A stretch of DNA of 64,000 nucleotides from the NCBI RefSeq assembly GCF_001971585.1, contig NZ_CP019323.1, positions 1,788,053-1,852,052 of the forward strand, read 5' to 3'. Shown here in pieces: positions 10,774 through 18,838 of the stretch (positions are counted from its first letter, which is position 1; each line of letters starts with the position of its first letter). The stretch is from Companilactobacillus allii. Lineage in GTDB: Bacteria > Bacillota > Bacilli > Lactobacillales > Lactobacillaceae. The position numbers and the translations under genes were made by a program. The notes beneath the pieces were generated by a model. The model ran no database searches, was not told the origin of the DNA, and was given only the letters and a program-made list of their open reading frames with translations.

Positions 10774-10800
10774 ATCCAAAATTATCGGAGGTTGTAATTG

Positions 10801-12135
10801 ATGAATGAGTTTGATGCAATTGTAATTGGTGGCGGACCAGCAGGATTGGCAGAAGCCTACGATCTTAAAGCAGCTGGAAAAAATGTAGCAGTAGTTGAGA
10901 ACTATCAATGGGGTGGAACTTGCCCTAATCGTGGCTGTGATCCTAAAAAGATACTATTAAGTGGAGTACAAGCCCGTGATAGAATGGTTCAATTAAAAGG
11001 TAAAGGATTCAGTGGAGATCAAGTACCCTTTGTAAAGTGGTCAGAGATTGAAGCATTTAAAGAGACATATACAAGTAAGATACCAGATGGTAGTCGTGAC
11101 GGAATCATTAACGCTGGAATTACGGCGATCGAAGGTAGTCCTAAGTTTATTTCTGATTATCAAATTGATGTTGATGGAAAGATTTATCAAGCAGATAATT
11201 TTATTATTGCGACAGGTCAAAGGCCAAGTAAGCTTAACATTGAAGGAAATGAAAATATATTAACTAGTACAGATTTTATGAATCTAAAATCTATGCCTAA
11301 AAAAATCACCTTCATCGGGGCAGGGTATATCGCCTTTGAATTAGCCACTATCGCCAGTTCGACCGGTGCTGAGGTTCACATTGTTCACCATAATGATCGT
11401 CCATTAAAGGAATTTGATGAATCATTTGTTGATGATCTGGTTGATCAGTTGAAGAATCGTGGCATAAAGTTCCATTTTGATATTGATACCAAATCAATTG
11501 CTAAATTTGATGATCAATATGTATTAAATGCTGATGACTTTTCATTGGTGAGTGATCTTGTTGTTGGTGCTACTGGCCGTATACCAAATGTTGATAAATT
11601 AGATTTGGAGAAGGCAGGAGTTAAATATACTCGTCATGGAATTTCTACAAATGGGAAGCTTCAAACTACTAATCCTAGAATTTATGCCATTGGGGATGTC
11701 GTTGATAAAGTTCAACCGAAATTGACACCGATTGCAGGATTTGATGCAACTTATGTTGCTAGTGTTATTACTGGTAAAAATGATAAAGAGATTGTTTACC
11801 CTGCAATTCCTACATTAGTTTATGGAGGACCAGAACTAGCTAAAGTTGGCATTAGTACTGATGAAGCAAAAAAAGACCCTGACAACTATAGAATAGTTGA
11901 TCAAGATCTGACAAAATGGTTCACGTATTATAGAACTAATGAGTCTATTGCAAGGGCTAAGGTGATTTTTAACAAAAATGATGAGATAGTTGGAGCCACT
12001 GTTATGAGTAATGAGGCAGATGAGGTGATCAATTATCTTACATTAGCGATCAATAAGAAAATGAAACATAATGAAATTAGTAATACAGTGTTTGCTTATC
12101 CAACACCTGCCAGTGATCTACAATATCTAATTTAA
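10801..12135 (+). CDS. FAD-dependent pyridine nucleotide-disulfide oxidoreductase homologue (glutathione reductase-like)
   Basis: Two-dinucleotide-binding-domain flavoprotein. The N-terminal FAD site is AIVIGGGPAGLAEA, the redox disulfide is in WGGTCPNRGCDPKK (two Cys five residues apart, as in the class I family), the NAD(P) site is TFIGAGYIAFELA (about 172-184), and the second FAD motif ends in YAIGDV. The C-terminal dimer domain ends with FAYPTPASD, where glutathione and lipoamide reductases have a catalytic His in HPT; here it is Tyr, and the partner Glu is also missing. The physiological substrate is therefore open. The start is ATG 10801 (GGAGG at 10787-10791), not the adjacent TTG. 444 residues, monocistronic. 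Confidence 0.85.
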   Translation: MNEFDAIVIGGGPAGLAEAYDLKAAGKNVAVVENYQWGGTCPNRGCDPKKILLSGVQARDRMVQLKGKGFSGDQVPFVKWSEIEAFKETYTSKIPDGSRDGIINAGITAIEGSPKFISDYQIDVDGKIYQADNFIIATGQRPSKLNIEGNENILTSTDFMNLKSMPKKITFIGAGYIAFELATIASSTGAEVHIVHHNDRPLKEFDESFVDDLVDQLKNRGIKFHFDIDTKSIAKFDDQYVLNADDFSLVSDLVVGATGRIPNVDKLDLEKAGVKYTRHGISTNGKLQTTNPRIYAIGDVVDKVQPKLTPIAGFDATYVASVITGKNDKEIVYPAIPTLVYGGPELAKVGISTDEAKKDPDNYRIVDQDLTKWFTYYRTNESIARAKVIFNKNDEIVGATVMSNEADEVINYLTLAINKKMKHNEISNTVFAYPTPASDLQYLI

Positions 12136-12152
12136 TAAGAAATTTTGTTATA

Positions 12153-12201
12153 CAAAAAAGATTCTAGCAAATTTTAAAAATTTGTTTCGAATCTTTTTTT
12201 A
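12153..12201. terminator. bidirectional terminator between convergent genes
   Basis: AAAAAAGATTC and GAATCTTTTTTT form the outer stem, with a second inner pairing (CAAATTTT/AAAATTTG). It serves the flavoprotein gene on the plus strand and the operon arriving on the minus strand. Confidence 0.8.
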
Positions 12202-12211
12202 ATTTGAAGAA

Positions 12212-13138
12212 TTATAGTAACATTTCAACTAACTTTTGTAGATCGTGCTTTTCAGGTATTTCTGGCAACATATTAATATCGAACAAAGCTTGATCTTTGT
12301 ACTCCTTAACCATAACCTGTGATGCATCAACACCATTATCAATTACTTCTTCAGCTGTTATAGCAAGATTTTCTTCACCAGTTTTACCGGCCTCGGCAAT
12401 ATCGTTCATGAAGTTTTGACCTTTTTTACCAATCGCAAATATAACAGGTAAAGTGAATTCACCATTTTGTAGCATGTACAATGGTCCAAATTCGGTTTTA
12501 GATGTGTTAATTCCTACAAGATCTAGTATTTCACTCTTTATTTGATAAGCAATGCCAATAGTCTTACCAATTTCACCGGCTGAATCAACTATTATATCAG
12601 AGGCATGAGCAGCTTGAGCACCGAATCGACAAGCAAATTCAAACATTATTGCACTACGACCTTCAACACGTTTGATATATTCCGCAATATCTTCAACTGG
12701 CTTAATCATTTCTTCATCGGCCATTAATTGTTGTGTGGTAATTTCTTGGATCGCATCAATTTTACCTTGCAGAGCGTCATCGTCGGCTGAACATTTTCTT
12801 AATTCCACATCAATTAAGTCAGAAAAATATTCGACCATGAAATTCAATTTTATAGAATCAGGTCCAGCTTGATGTCGGCGCATCATTTCATTTCTTATAT
12901 AAAACATTTGAGTTACTGCTGCAGCTGATTGTAAGGTGTTTTCTTTTAGTGACTCTGTTTCTCCAAATCCGGAGAATAGGTAGAAGAAGGCACTGTGCAG
13001 GAATCTACCGGATTTTAAGAAGCCACTAGCCTCTGTAATAATATCGTCTTTGTTAAGTTCAATTAGGTGAAGAATATAATCTTCAAGATTAATCAACTTT
13101 GGGTTAAGATGTTCGAATTGTTCGAATGGGGATGCCAT
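12212..13138 (-). CDS. class 1 isoprenoid synthase-fold protein lacking Asp-rich motifs
   Basis: Related in sequence to trans-prenyl diphosphate synthases (HepT/ComQ type). Landmarks in order: the helix where the first DDxxD normally lies reads FYIRNEMMRRHQA (79-91), EGRSAIMFEFACRFGA (159-174) matches the KTA-containing helix, GIAYQIKSEILDLVG (195-209) matches GxxFQxxDDxLD, and NGEFTLPVIFAI matches the GKxTLP region. Both catalytic Asp motifs are replaced (RNE, KSE), so Mg-dependent prenyl transfer of the usual kind is unlikely. It could be a regulatory subunit or a binding protein. It is the last gene of a three-gene minus-strand operon with AAGGAG RBS. The fold assignment is by motif alignment only. 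Confidence 0.7.
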   Translation of the reverse strand: MASPFEQFEHLNPKLINLEDYILHLIELNKDDIITEASGFLKSGRFLHSAFFYLFSGFGETESLKENTLQSAAAVTQMFYIRNEMMRRHQAGPDSIKLNFMVEYFSDLIDVELRKCSADDDALQGKIDAIQEITTQQLMADEEMIKPVEDIAEYIKRVEGRSAIMFEFACRFGAQAAHASDIIVDSAGEIGKTIGIAYQIKSEILDLVGINTSKTEFGPLYMLQNGEFTLPVIFAIGKKGQNFMNDIAEAGKTGEENLAITAEEVIDNGVDASQVMVKEYKDQALFDINMLPEIPEKHDLQKLVEMLL

Positions 13139-13150
13139 TAGAAAGTCTCC

Positions 13151-14146
13151 TTACTTAAATTTGTCAATTTCAACTTCAATATTTTCTGCGATTGGTAAGA
13201 ACACTGAACCGAAGAACTTTTGTGAATCAAATTTATTTTCGTTTTCGATTAAGTCATTTGATTTTTTCCAGGCATCATTTCGCATAATTGCTGCAAGACT
13301 TTTACGCAATGTTTGAATATGTTTTTTAAGTGAAGGATTCTTAGTTCCGTATGCCTGAAGGTAGAAATATAGAATTTCATTAAATGTATTATCAAGCACA
13401 TAAAAAAAGGTATTTCGCATTTCAGCAAGATTCATCATTTGTGCAAATGGCATATCCTTTAGTATCTGTTCTTTTGTAAATGAACTAGATGAAGTAATGA
13501 TGGAATTGACTTGGCTCATATCAGCTATGTAACTAGAATAATGTTCAATTTGATCCTTTTTTAGATCAATTCCCAATTTTTCTTTGATTTCAGATTCATT
13601 GAGTGGTTGAAGTTGTTTCATAGTCATTTTTTTAACATCTAGACTTTCTTCAACTAGTTTCTTTTCAATCGCCTTTAAAATAGTTTGGTTTTCATTAAGA
13701 TACTTCATTATTACAGGCCAAATATGATCATTGAATGTTTCATTAAAGTGATTAAATAAATCGTCAGTGTAAACATTTAGGATTTCTTTTTTTGACGGAT
13801 ATTCTTTTACATGAGAAGTGAATTGAATTACCAAAGGGAATCCATTCCTGTTATCTGGATTACCAACTAAAACACCAGTATCTTTTCTTTGTTCATTTTC
13901 CCATTGTTTTAATTCATCAAGATCGAGTAACCCCAGTGGCATTATTGTTATCTCAGAATGAGTACACAAAATTTGTAATGCAAATGGGGTAATCATCTTT
14001 TGCGTTTCAGTGAATGATTTCAAGCTGACACGTAATTTTTTTTGATTATCCAAGTGATCCTCTGGGTCAGCATAAAATGCAGAGGATTGAATGGGTGCAT
14101 TTTCAAAACGACCACTTATTTGTTTCTTTAAGTCATCAATATCCAT
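13151..14146 (-). CDS. hypothetical protein, middle gene of the prenyl-synthase-like operon
   Basis: 331 residues, soluble, mostly helical in character, with no signal peptide or membrane segment. There are no Cys pairs in a metal motif and no catalytic signature that I recognise. Features seen: a beta-rich middle (TPFALQILCTHSEITIMPLGLLDLDEL), a charged helical second half, and a Ser-rich stretch ITSSSSFTK. GAGGAG lies before the ATG; it starts 2 bases after the upstream small gene and ends 12 bases before the prenyl-synthase-like gene. The tight packing suggests the three products act together. Function unknown. Confidence 0.7.
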   Translation of the reverse strand: MDIDDLKKQISGRFENAPIQSSAFYADPEDHLDNQKKLRVSLKSFTETQKMITPFALQILCTHSEITIMPLGLLDLDELKQWENEQRKDTGVLVGNPDNRNGFPLVIQFTSHVKEYPSKKEILNVYTDDLFNHFNETFNDHIWPVIMKYLNENQTILKAIEKKLVEESLDVKKMTMKQLQPLNESEIKEKLGIDLKKDQIEHYSSYIADMSQVNSIITSSSSFTKEQILKDMPFAQMMNLAEMRNTFFYVLDNTFNEILYFYLQAYGTKNPSLKKHIQTLRKSLAAIMRNDAWKKSNDLIENENKFDSQKFFGSVFLPIAENIEVEIDKFK

Positions 14147-14148
14147 GG

Positions 14149-14445
14149 TTAATTCTCCTCTTTACTATTTACATCAGGATCTTTACTATATATTTTTTTG
14201 AGTTCATCCAATTTTTTTTCACCACTTTTGGTCAATGTAGCGGATTTAAGAGTAGCAGTAGCTAAAGAATAATTGGTTATTTCTTCAAGAGACAAATCAT
14301 TGAACCAACCTTTGTCAGTAACTTCTTCAATTGTTTGATAAAGTTTTGATTGTTTATTTAATTGACGATTAGAAGTGAAATAGTTACGTTTTACATCATT
14401 AAGTAATTGATAGATTGCTTGTTCAGTACTTACATTTTCAGCCAT
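14149..14445 (-). CDS. small hypothetical protein, first gene of the prenyl-synthase-like operon
   Basis: 98 residues, charged, helical, and no Cys. An N-terminal helix (EQAIYQLLNDVKRNYF) is followed by GWFNDLSLEEI and a Lys/Asp/Glu-rich tail. It has AAGGAG seven to eight bases before the ATG and leads the operon. It is too long and too charged for a classical pheromone precursor of the ComX type, although the operon partner resembles ComQ-fold enzymes. Function unknown. Confidence 0.65.
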   Translation of the reverse strand: MAENVSTEQAIYQLLNDVKRNYFTSNRQLNKQSKLYQTIEEVTDKGWFNDLSLEEITNYSLATATLKSATLTKSGEKKLDELKKIYSKDPDVNSKEEN

Positions 14446-14609
14446 ATATTGAGTTCTCCTTATTATGCTAAATAAATCATTTCATATATTACTTATATTC
14501 TAGCGTTTTTCTTATAGATAAAAAATTAGTGAAATTCCTAAGTTAAAAAAAGTTTTTACTGCGTTATGATAAAAAAGTAATAATATTAATATATTGGAGG
14601 AATATTTTA

Positions 14610-14819
14610 ATGGAAAAGAAAATTTTGGTAAGTGGATTACATTGTGAGAATTGCCCAAGACATATTGCTGAATTGATCAAGGACGCAAGGGGTGTAGAGA
14701 ATCTAGAAAAAGATATGGATAAAATGACTCTAACAATTTCTGGTAATTCAGATTTGGATGTTAATGAAATCAAAGAAGATTTAAGTAGTAAGCCTTTTAC
14801 TGTTGAGGAATTGATTTAA
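14610..14819 (+). CDS. HMA (heavy-metal-associated) domain protein, copper-chaperone-like
   Basis: 69-residue single-domain protein with the metal-binding CxxC in GLHCENCPRH (about residues 9-18), where the canonical form is GMTCxxC. The pattern of the ferredoxin-like HMA fold is visible through the C-terminal strand KPFTVEELI. TTGGAGG lies before the ATG. The stop shares one base with the start of the EamA transporter, so they are translationally coupled. No copper ATPase or CsoR-type repressor is nearby, so the metal and partner are unknown. The extra His residues flanking the Cys pair are noteworthy. Confidence 0.75.
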   Translation: MEKKILVSGLHCENCPRHIAELIKDARGVENLEKDMDKMTLTISGNSDLDVNEIKEDLSSKPFTVEELI

Positions 14820-15700
14820 TGAAGCAAATGACTACAAAAAAAGCTCAGCTTCTTGGTGTTGAGCTCAATTTAATATCGTTATTATTTAGTAGTATCAGTC
14901 CGGTTTTGAACAAATTTTCACTGGTTAGTTTGAATCCGGTTATTGGGGCATTATTTACCAGTGTTTTCGCGGCGATATTCAATTTGATATTGATATTGGT
15001 TATGTATCATGACTTTTCAATTATCAAAAACAAATGGGTGATTGCACTTGGATTATCAAATGCAATCGGAGTCATTTTGCAATATATCGCTTTAACGCTT
15101 CTAAGTCCTGTCACAGTTACTTTGATTGCTAGAATATATTTGGTATATGTATTTGCGCTTTCATATATATTTTTGAAGGAAAAATTGGTTAAGTGGGATT
15201 ACTTAGCTATTGCAATGTGTATTATTGGTTCAGTCTTTGTCTCAACGGGACGTATTCAAATTGACAGTATCTGGGGTATTTTATGTGCGTTTATTTACCC
15301 TCTAATGTATGCAATAAATAATATCATAGCCAAATATTTGGTCGAAGATAATAATCCTGGTAATGTATTGTTTTATAATCATTTAGTTTCGGCTGTTTTA
15401 TTATTCGTATATGCCTTGATTATTCCAGGAACATTTGGGGGTATTCAAGCTAAGGCTGTAACGTTTAATTTCTTTGGCGCATTTTTCAATGGATTTTTGT
15501 CATTGTTATTATTCTATACAAGTTTGAAATTCATCACTGCTGGTAAAGCAAATATAGTTCGTGCCTTAGGTCCAATCATTGTTATTGTATATTCTTATTT
15601 CTTCTTCCCAATTCAGATAAGTTCAAATATCATTGTCGGTGCATTATTGTTAATAGCATCTACAGCGATAGTTACATTTACACGTTCGGATACAAATTAA
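14819..15700 (+). CDS. EamA/DMT-family transporter
   Basis: 293-residue integral membrane protein with about ten hydrophobic segments arranged as two repeats of five, the drug/metabolite transporter layout. Landmarks are LSPVTVTLIARIYLVYVFALSYIFLKEKLVKWDY at the end of the first repeat, seen as several short motifs (FLKEKLV, about 120-126), and the equivalent GKANIVRALGPI in the second. The ATG overlaps the HMA stop (TAATG), with GAGGA upstream. Substrate unknown; the coupling to a metal-binding domain protein suggests a metal- or stress-linked substrate, which is only an inference. Confidence 0.8.
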   Translation: MKQMTTKKAQLLGVELNLISLLFSSISPVLNKFSLVSLNPVIGALFTSVFAAIFNLILILVMYHDFSIIKNKWVIALGLSNAIGVILQYIALTLLSPVTVTLIARIYLVYVFALSYIFLKEKLVKWDYLAIAMCIIGSVFVSTGRIQIDSIWGILCAFIYPLMYAINNIIAKYLVEDNNPGNVLFYNHLVSAVLLFVYALIIPGTFGGIQAKAVTFNFFGAFFNGFLSLLLFYTSLKFITAGKANIVRALGPIIVIVYSYFFFPIQISSNIIVGALLLIASTAIVTFTRSDTN

Positions 15701-15732
15701 TGATGGAACTCTTTTTTTACTCAAATTTGCAG

Positions 15733-15850
15733 TGAAAACGCGTGCCAAAACACAATTTTCTCCGTCTAATAAAAAGGAATCGATACTTACTTACGTAATT
15801 ATCGGTTTCTTTTGCATTGTACTCGAAAACTGAACGTGTTAAGTCGCGCT
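15733..15850 (-). repeat. nested-palindrome repeat copy R1 (reverse orientation)
   Basis: About 118 bases whose ends match copy R4 (near 42.4 kb) in reverse complement: GAAAACGCGTG then CAAAACACAATTTTCTCC at the left, and CGAAAACTGAACGTGTT at the right. The centre keeps a hairpin (ATCGATACTTAC / GTAATTATCGGT around TTACGTAA) but differs in sequence from R4. It lies just after the EamA gene. The 312-base gene-free stretch 15701-16012 consists of this copy, a partial second element (R1b) and the AT-rich leader of moaA. Confidence 0.75.
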
Positions 15851-15905
15851 CTGATTATTTGCGTTAATGCTCGGAAATTACCCGCGCATTTTCACACTCT
15901 TTTAA
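15851..15905 (-). repeat. partial repeat R1b, matching the left half of copy R2
   Basis: Reverse complement of 15856-15905 reads AGAGTGTGAAAATGCG, then GGGTAATTTCCGAGC and ATTAACGCAAATAAT, nearly identical to the first half of R2 at 18041-18092. The right half of the element is absent here. It abuts R1, giving two related elements back to back. Confidence 0.7.
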
Positions 15906-16012
15906 TTAATTAGGTGTTTTTACCAATTCAAACCATTTTCAAAATAATAGATAATAAAATTAGTTAATTATCTAATTCACAAAGCTGTCTATAATATTTT
16001 GGAGGTTTCATC
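15906..16012 (+). promoter_or_regulatory. AT-rich leader of moaA with candidate promoter elements
   Basis: The stretch is very AT-rich with overlapping dyads (TTAATTAATTAG and TTAGTTAATTATCTAA). TATAAT occurs at 15990-15995 but only about 17 bases before the start codon, which would leave almost no leader before the GGAGG at 16001-16005. The true promoter may lie further upstream among the dyads. Low-confidence reading. Confidence 0.35.
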
Positions 16013-17011
16013 ATGGAAAAACTATATGATCATTATGATCGATTACATGATTATGTTCGATTATCAATAACTGATAGGTGCAATTTAAGATGTGTCTATT
16101 GCATGCCTAAGGAAGGTTTGCCGTTTTTCCCAACTGATAAGGTTCTATCACAAGATGAGATCGTTAAAATGATTGAAAATTTTGCTGAAATGGGAGTATC
16201 CAAAGTTAGAATTACTGGTGGTGAGCCATTACTTAGAACTGACGTAGTAGATATTATTAGACGAATAAAGAATGTCAGTGGAATCGAAGATGTCTCGATT
16301 ACTACAAATGGTTTATTTTTAGCAAAAAAGGCTGCAGCGCTGAAAGAAGCTGGGTTAGATAGATTAAATATTAGTTTGGATACCTTTAAAGAGGACCGTT
16401 ATAAGGAAATCACTCGTGGTGGAAATATTGAACAAGTATTAGATGGAATAAATACTGCAAGTAAACTTCACTTTAAGAAAATCAAGTTAAATATTGTTCT
16501 TATTAAGGGACAAAATGATGATGAAATTTTAGACTTTTTAAATTATACAAAAGACCATGATGTGAATGTTCGTTTTATTGAATTCATGCCAATTGGTAAT
16601 GCAGAAAAAACCTGGAAGAAAGAATATATTGGCCTAAAAAGTGTTTTTGATATTTGTGATGAAAATAAAATAAAATATCATCCAATCGATTTAAGTGGAA
16701 ATGGACCTTCAGATAACTATCAAATCGAAGGATTTTCAGGAAGCTTTGGTTTGATACATCCAATTAGTTCCAAATTCTGTGAGAATTGTAATAGGCTAAG
16801 AATTACTGCGGATGGCTATGTTAAGGCATGTTTGTATTGGAATGAGGAAATTGATATTCGCAAGGCAATTCCAGATAAAAAAGAATTCAGAAGATTGATA
16901 CAAAAGTCATTGGATAGAAAGCCTCTGAATCATGAAATGGCGATGGACGAGGAAGATAGAATAATTGATAAGGCTCCTACATGGCGTCATATGAGTCAAA
17001 TAGGTGGTTAA
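16013..17011 (+). CDS. moaA: GTP 3',8-cyclase MoaA
   Basis: Radical SAM enzyme that converts GTP to 3',8-cyclo-GTP, the first step of molybdopterin synthesis. The N-terminal [4Fe-4S] motif is CNLRCVYC (about 23-30). The C-terminal cluster residues are in FCENCNRLRITADGYVKACLY. The protein ends in the conserved Gly-Gly (QIGG) that is needed for activity in the family. 332 residues. GGAGG RBS. It stands alone on the plus strand, separated from moaC (minus strand, 4 kb away) by regulators, so the Moco genes are in several units of the island. Confidence 0.96.
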   Translation: MEKLYDHYDRLHDYVRLSITDRCNLRCVYCMPKEGLPFFPTDKVLSQDEIVKMIENFAEMGVSKVRITGGEPLLRTDVVDIIRRIKNVSGIEDVSITTNGLFLAKKAAALKEAGLDRLNISLDTFKEDRYKEITRGGNIEQVLDGINTASKLHFKKIKLNIVLIKGQNDDEILDFLNYTKDHDVNVRFIEFMPIGNAEKTWKKEYIGLKSVFDICDENKIKYHPIDLSGNGPSDNYQIEGFSGSFGLIHPISSKFCENCNRLRITADGYVKACLYWNEEIDIRKAIPDKKEFRRLIQKSLDRKPLNHEMAMDEEDRIIDKAPTWRHMSQIGG

Positions 17012-17043
17012 AATATAATAAATCAGAAGTTTTAGTAAAAAGT

Positions 17044-17052
17044 TGGTATAAT
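17044..17052 (+). promoter_or_regulatory. extended -10 promoter before the XRE regulator
   Basis: TGGTATAAT includes a perfect TATAAT (17047-17052) with the TG of an extended -10 two bases upstream; no good -35 is seen. It lies about 90 bases before the XRE-family gene and 33 bases after the moaA stop. Confidence 0.55.
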
Positions 17053-17142
17053 AGATAGCGATTGTAAAATAATTATGAGTTACATAGTGTCAGTCGTTTG
17101 TTCAATTCTCTTTAGGAATCTATGCAAAACTTTGGAGTGTGA

Positions 17143-18039
17143 ATGTTGAGAGAAATAAATATAGATGTATTTATAAAAAGGCGTAAGGAATTAAAATTAT
17201 CACAAGTAAAGTTGTGTGAGGATATCTGCACACAAGCCACATTGAGTAAATTTGAAAATAATGGACGTGTGCCGTCATTAACAATTTTAAATAAATTGTG
17301 TGCAAGACTAGGACTTATGGTTGATGATTTATATCAAGATTCTATGGCTTCTACTGCTAAAATAAGAGACCTATTGGATCGTGCCGAAAAAGAATTAATG
17401 ATGGAGAATTATCAAACCGTAATTGATATCTTGGCAAAAGTGAAACCAGAAAAGATTGAATTCGTTCCACTTAAAACACAGTTCTACTATTTACGTGGTT
17501 TGTTGAACGCTTTGACCAATCAAAAGCCAGTAGATATAATGTTTGATTTCTCACAAATTCTTGATGACCTAGATGATAGTCATCAATCTATTTTTACACA
17601 ATTGGCGTACTTGGGATCTGGTGTTATGTATTCTAGAGAAAAGCAGAATGATAAAGCTGATTTCTATTTTAGTAAAATTTTTGATTATATCAAAGAGAAT
17701 CAAGAAAAAACTGAAGTTAAAGAAGATAAAGATAATCATTATTTAAGAATTTTAACCTTGATATTCTTTACTGCTGAATACAATGCATCTAAAGGTAAAA
17801 TCAAAATTAGCGATGAGTTAGTCAAGATGGGGATAGACTTATGTTCTGAATACCATGTGACATATTATTTACCAAGACTGAAATTACAAGCAGCACAAAA
17901 TGCCATTAGTGATAATAAATCCACAACAGAGATTGAGAGATTGATGAATGAAGCACTCGCCTTTGCACATATCAATGATAATCAAGTGGTAGAGGTTCGT
18001 GTTGCTGCTTTGAGAACACAGTTTGAAAAGAATAAATAA
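17143..18039 (+). CDS. XRE-family regulator with helical repeat C-terminus (Rgg/PlcR-like)
   Basis: 298 residues. An N-terminal helix-turn-helix (about 8-65: RRKELKLSQVKLCEDICTQ, then TLSKFENNGRVPSL) is followed by a purely helical C-terminal region of TPR type (DYIKENQE, NHYLRILTLIFFTAEYNAS and others). This is the layout of Rgg/PlcR-type regulators, which often bind peptides. TTTGGAGTG precedes the ATG. It lies inside the nitrate island between moaA and nreC, with the R2 repeat at its 3' end. The ligand and targets are unknown; no obvious short pheromone gene was found next to it. Confidence 0.8.
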   Translation: MLREINIDVFIKRRKELKLSQVKLCEDICTQATLSKFENNGRVPSLTILNKLCARLGLMVDDLYQDSMASTAKIRDLLDRAEKELMMENYQTVIDILAKVKPEKIEFVPLKTQFYYLRGLLNALTNQKPVDIMFDFSQILDDLDDSHQSIFTQLAYLGSGVMYSREKQNDKADFYFSKIFDYIKENQEKTEVKEDKDNHYLRILTLIFFTAEYNASKGKIKISDELVKMGIDLCSEYHVTYYLPRLKLQAAQNAISDNKSTTEIERLMNEALAFAHINDNQVVEVRVAALRTQFEKNK

Positions 18040-18040
18040 A

Positions 18041-18160
18041 AAGAGTGTGAAAATGCACAGGTAATTTCCGAGCATTAACGTAAATAATTTCGGTATTCAT
18101 GAAAGTGAATATCGGAATTATTTTTGTTAAGTGGAAGAAATTGTGTATTTTCACACGTTT
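18041..18160 (+). repeat. nested-palindrome repeat copy R2
   Basis: Outer arms GTGTGAAAATGCAC (18045-18058) and GTGTATTTTCACAC (18143-18156) are inverted with one mismatch. Inner arms include AATTTCGGTATTCA / TGAATATCGGAATT. The element fills the whole gap between the convergent XRE gene and nreC. It has the same architecture as R3/R4 but a different centre, so it represents a second subtype. It may serve as a bidirectional terminator. Confidence 0.75.
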
Positions 18161-18172
18161 TTGTCTATAGGA

Positions 18173-18826
18173 TCAAAACTCAATTAAATGGTGATGAATG
18201 GCATATCTAACAAGGTCTGCACGGGTATCTAGCTGCAATTTACGAATAATATTGGCTTTATGTGCTTCAACTGTTTTTGTATAAATAAACATTTGCGATG
18301 CAATCTCTTTGTTTGAATAACCTAAGGCAATTAGTGGGAAAATTTCCTTTTCACGCTTGGATAAGCCATTATATCCTTTGAGATCAACGTTTATACCGTC
18401 GGAATTAATCTGTTGAATATCAGATTTTGTTATCATAATATTTTTATCAATATAATTTTCACCATTAGAAAGTGACTTCAATGCTTTGATCAATTCATCA
18501 TCAGATGAGCTCTTCAATACATATGACATGGCACCATTATGAATTGCTTTATTAATATATTCTTGTTCTTCATGCATGGATAGAATCAGTATTCTAACAT
18601 TGGGATATTTGTCATGGATTCTCTGTGTTGTAAGTAATCCACTTTCACCAGGTGGCATACTAAGATCCATGATTAAAATGTCCACGCCACCTTGTTCAAC
18701 TCTCATATAGGTGTCAGTTCCGTTAGCTTCTTCTCCGATGACTTTAAAATTGGCTTGTTGATTTACTAAAAAAGATAATCCAGATCTAACGACAGCATGA
18801 TCGTCAGCAATCAAAACTTTATACAT
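18173..18826 (-). CDS. nreC: response regulator NreC (NarL/LuxR type)
   Basis: 217 residues. A receiver domain (IADDH at 6-10, phospho-acceptor Asp54 in LIMDLSMPPG, conserved Lys in YVLKSSS) is joined to a LuxR-type DNA-binding domain (LSKREKEIFPLIALGYSNKEIASQ as its core, near 155-178). It is the output of the NreABC oxygen/nitrate sensing system known from staphylococci, which activates nar genes. GAGGGGGGAAATTT precedes the ATG. Twelve bases after nreB, last gene of the nreABC unit. Confidence 0.9.
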   Translation of the reverse strand: MYKVLIADDHAVVRSGLSFLVNQQANFKVIGEEANGTDTYMRVEQGGVDILIMDLSMPPGESGLLTTQRIHDKYPNVRILILSMHEEQEYINKAIHNGAMSYVLKSSSDDELIKALKSLSNGENYIDKNIMITKSDIQQINSDGINVDLKGYNGLSKREKEIFPLIALGYSNKEIASQMFIYTKTVEAHKANIIRKLQLDTRADLVRYAIHHHLIEF

Positions 18827-18838
18827 AAATTTCCCCCC

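Noticed and set aside
11048-11263. Plus-strand open frame inside the flavoprotein gene
   Set aside because: Overlaps a well-supported CDS in another frame, with no RBS or recognisable product.
15990-15995. TATAAT as the moaA -10 box
   Set aside because: The start point would fall on the RBS; listed only as a weak element in the leader region.
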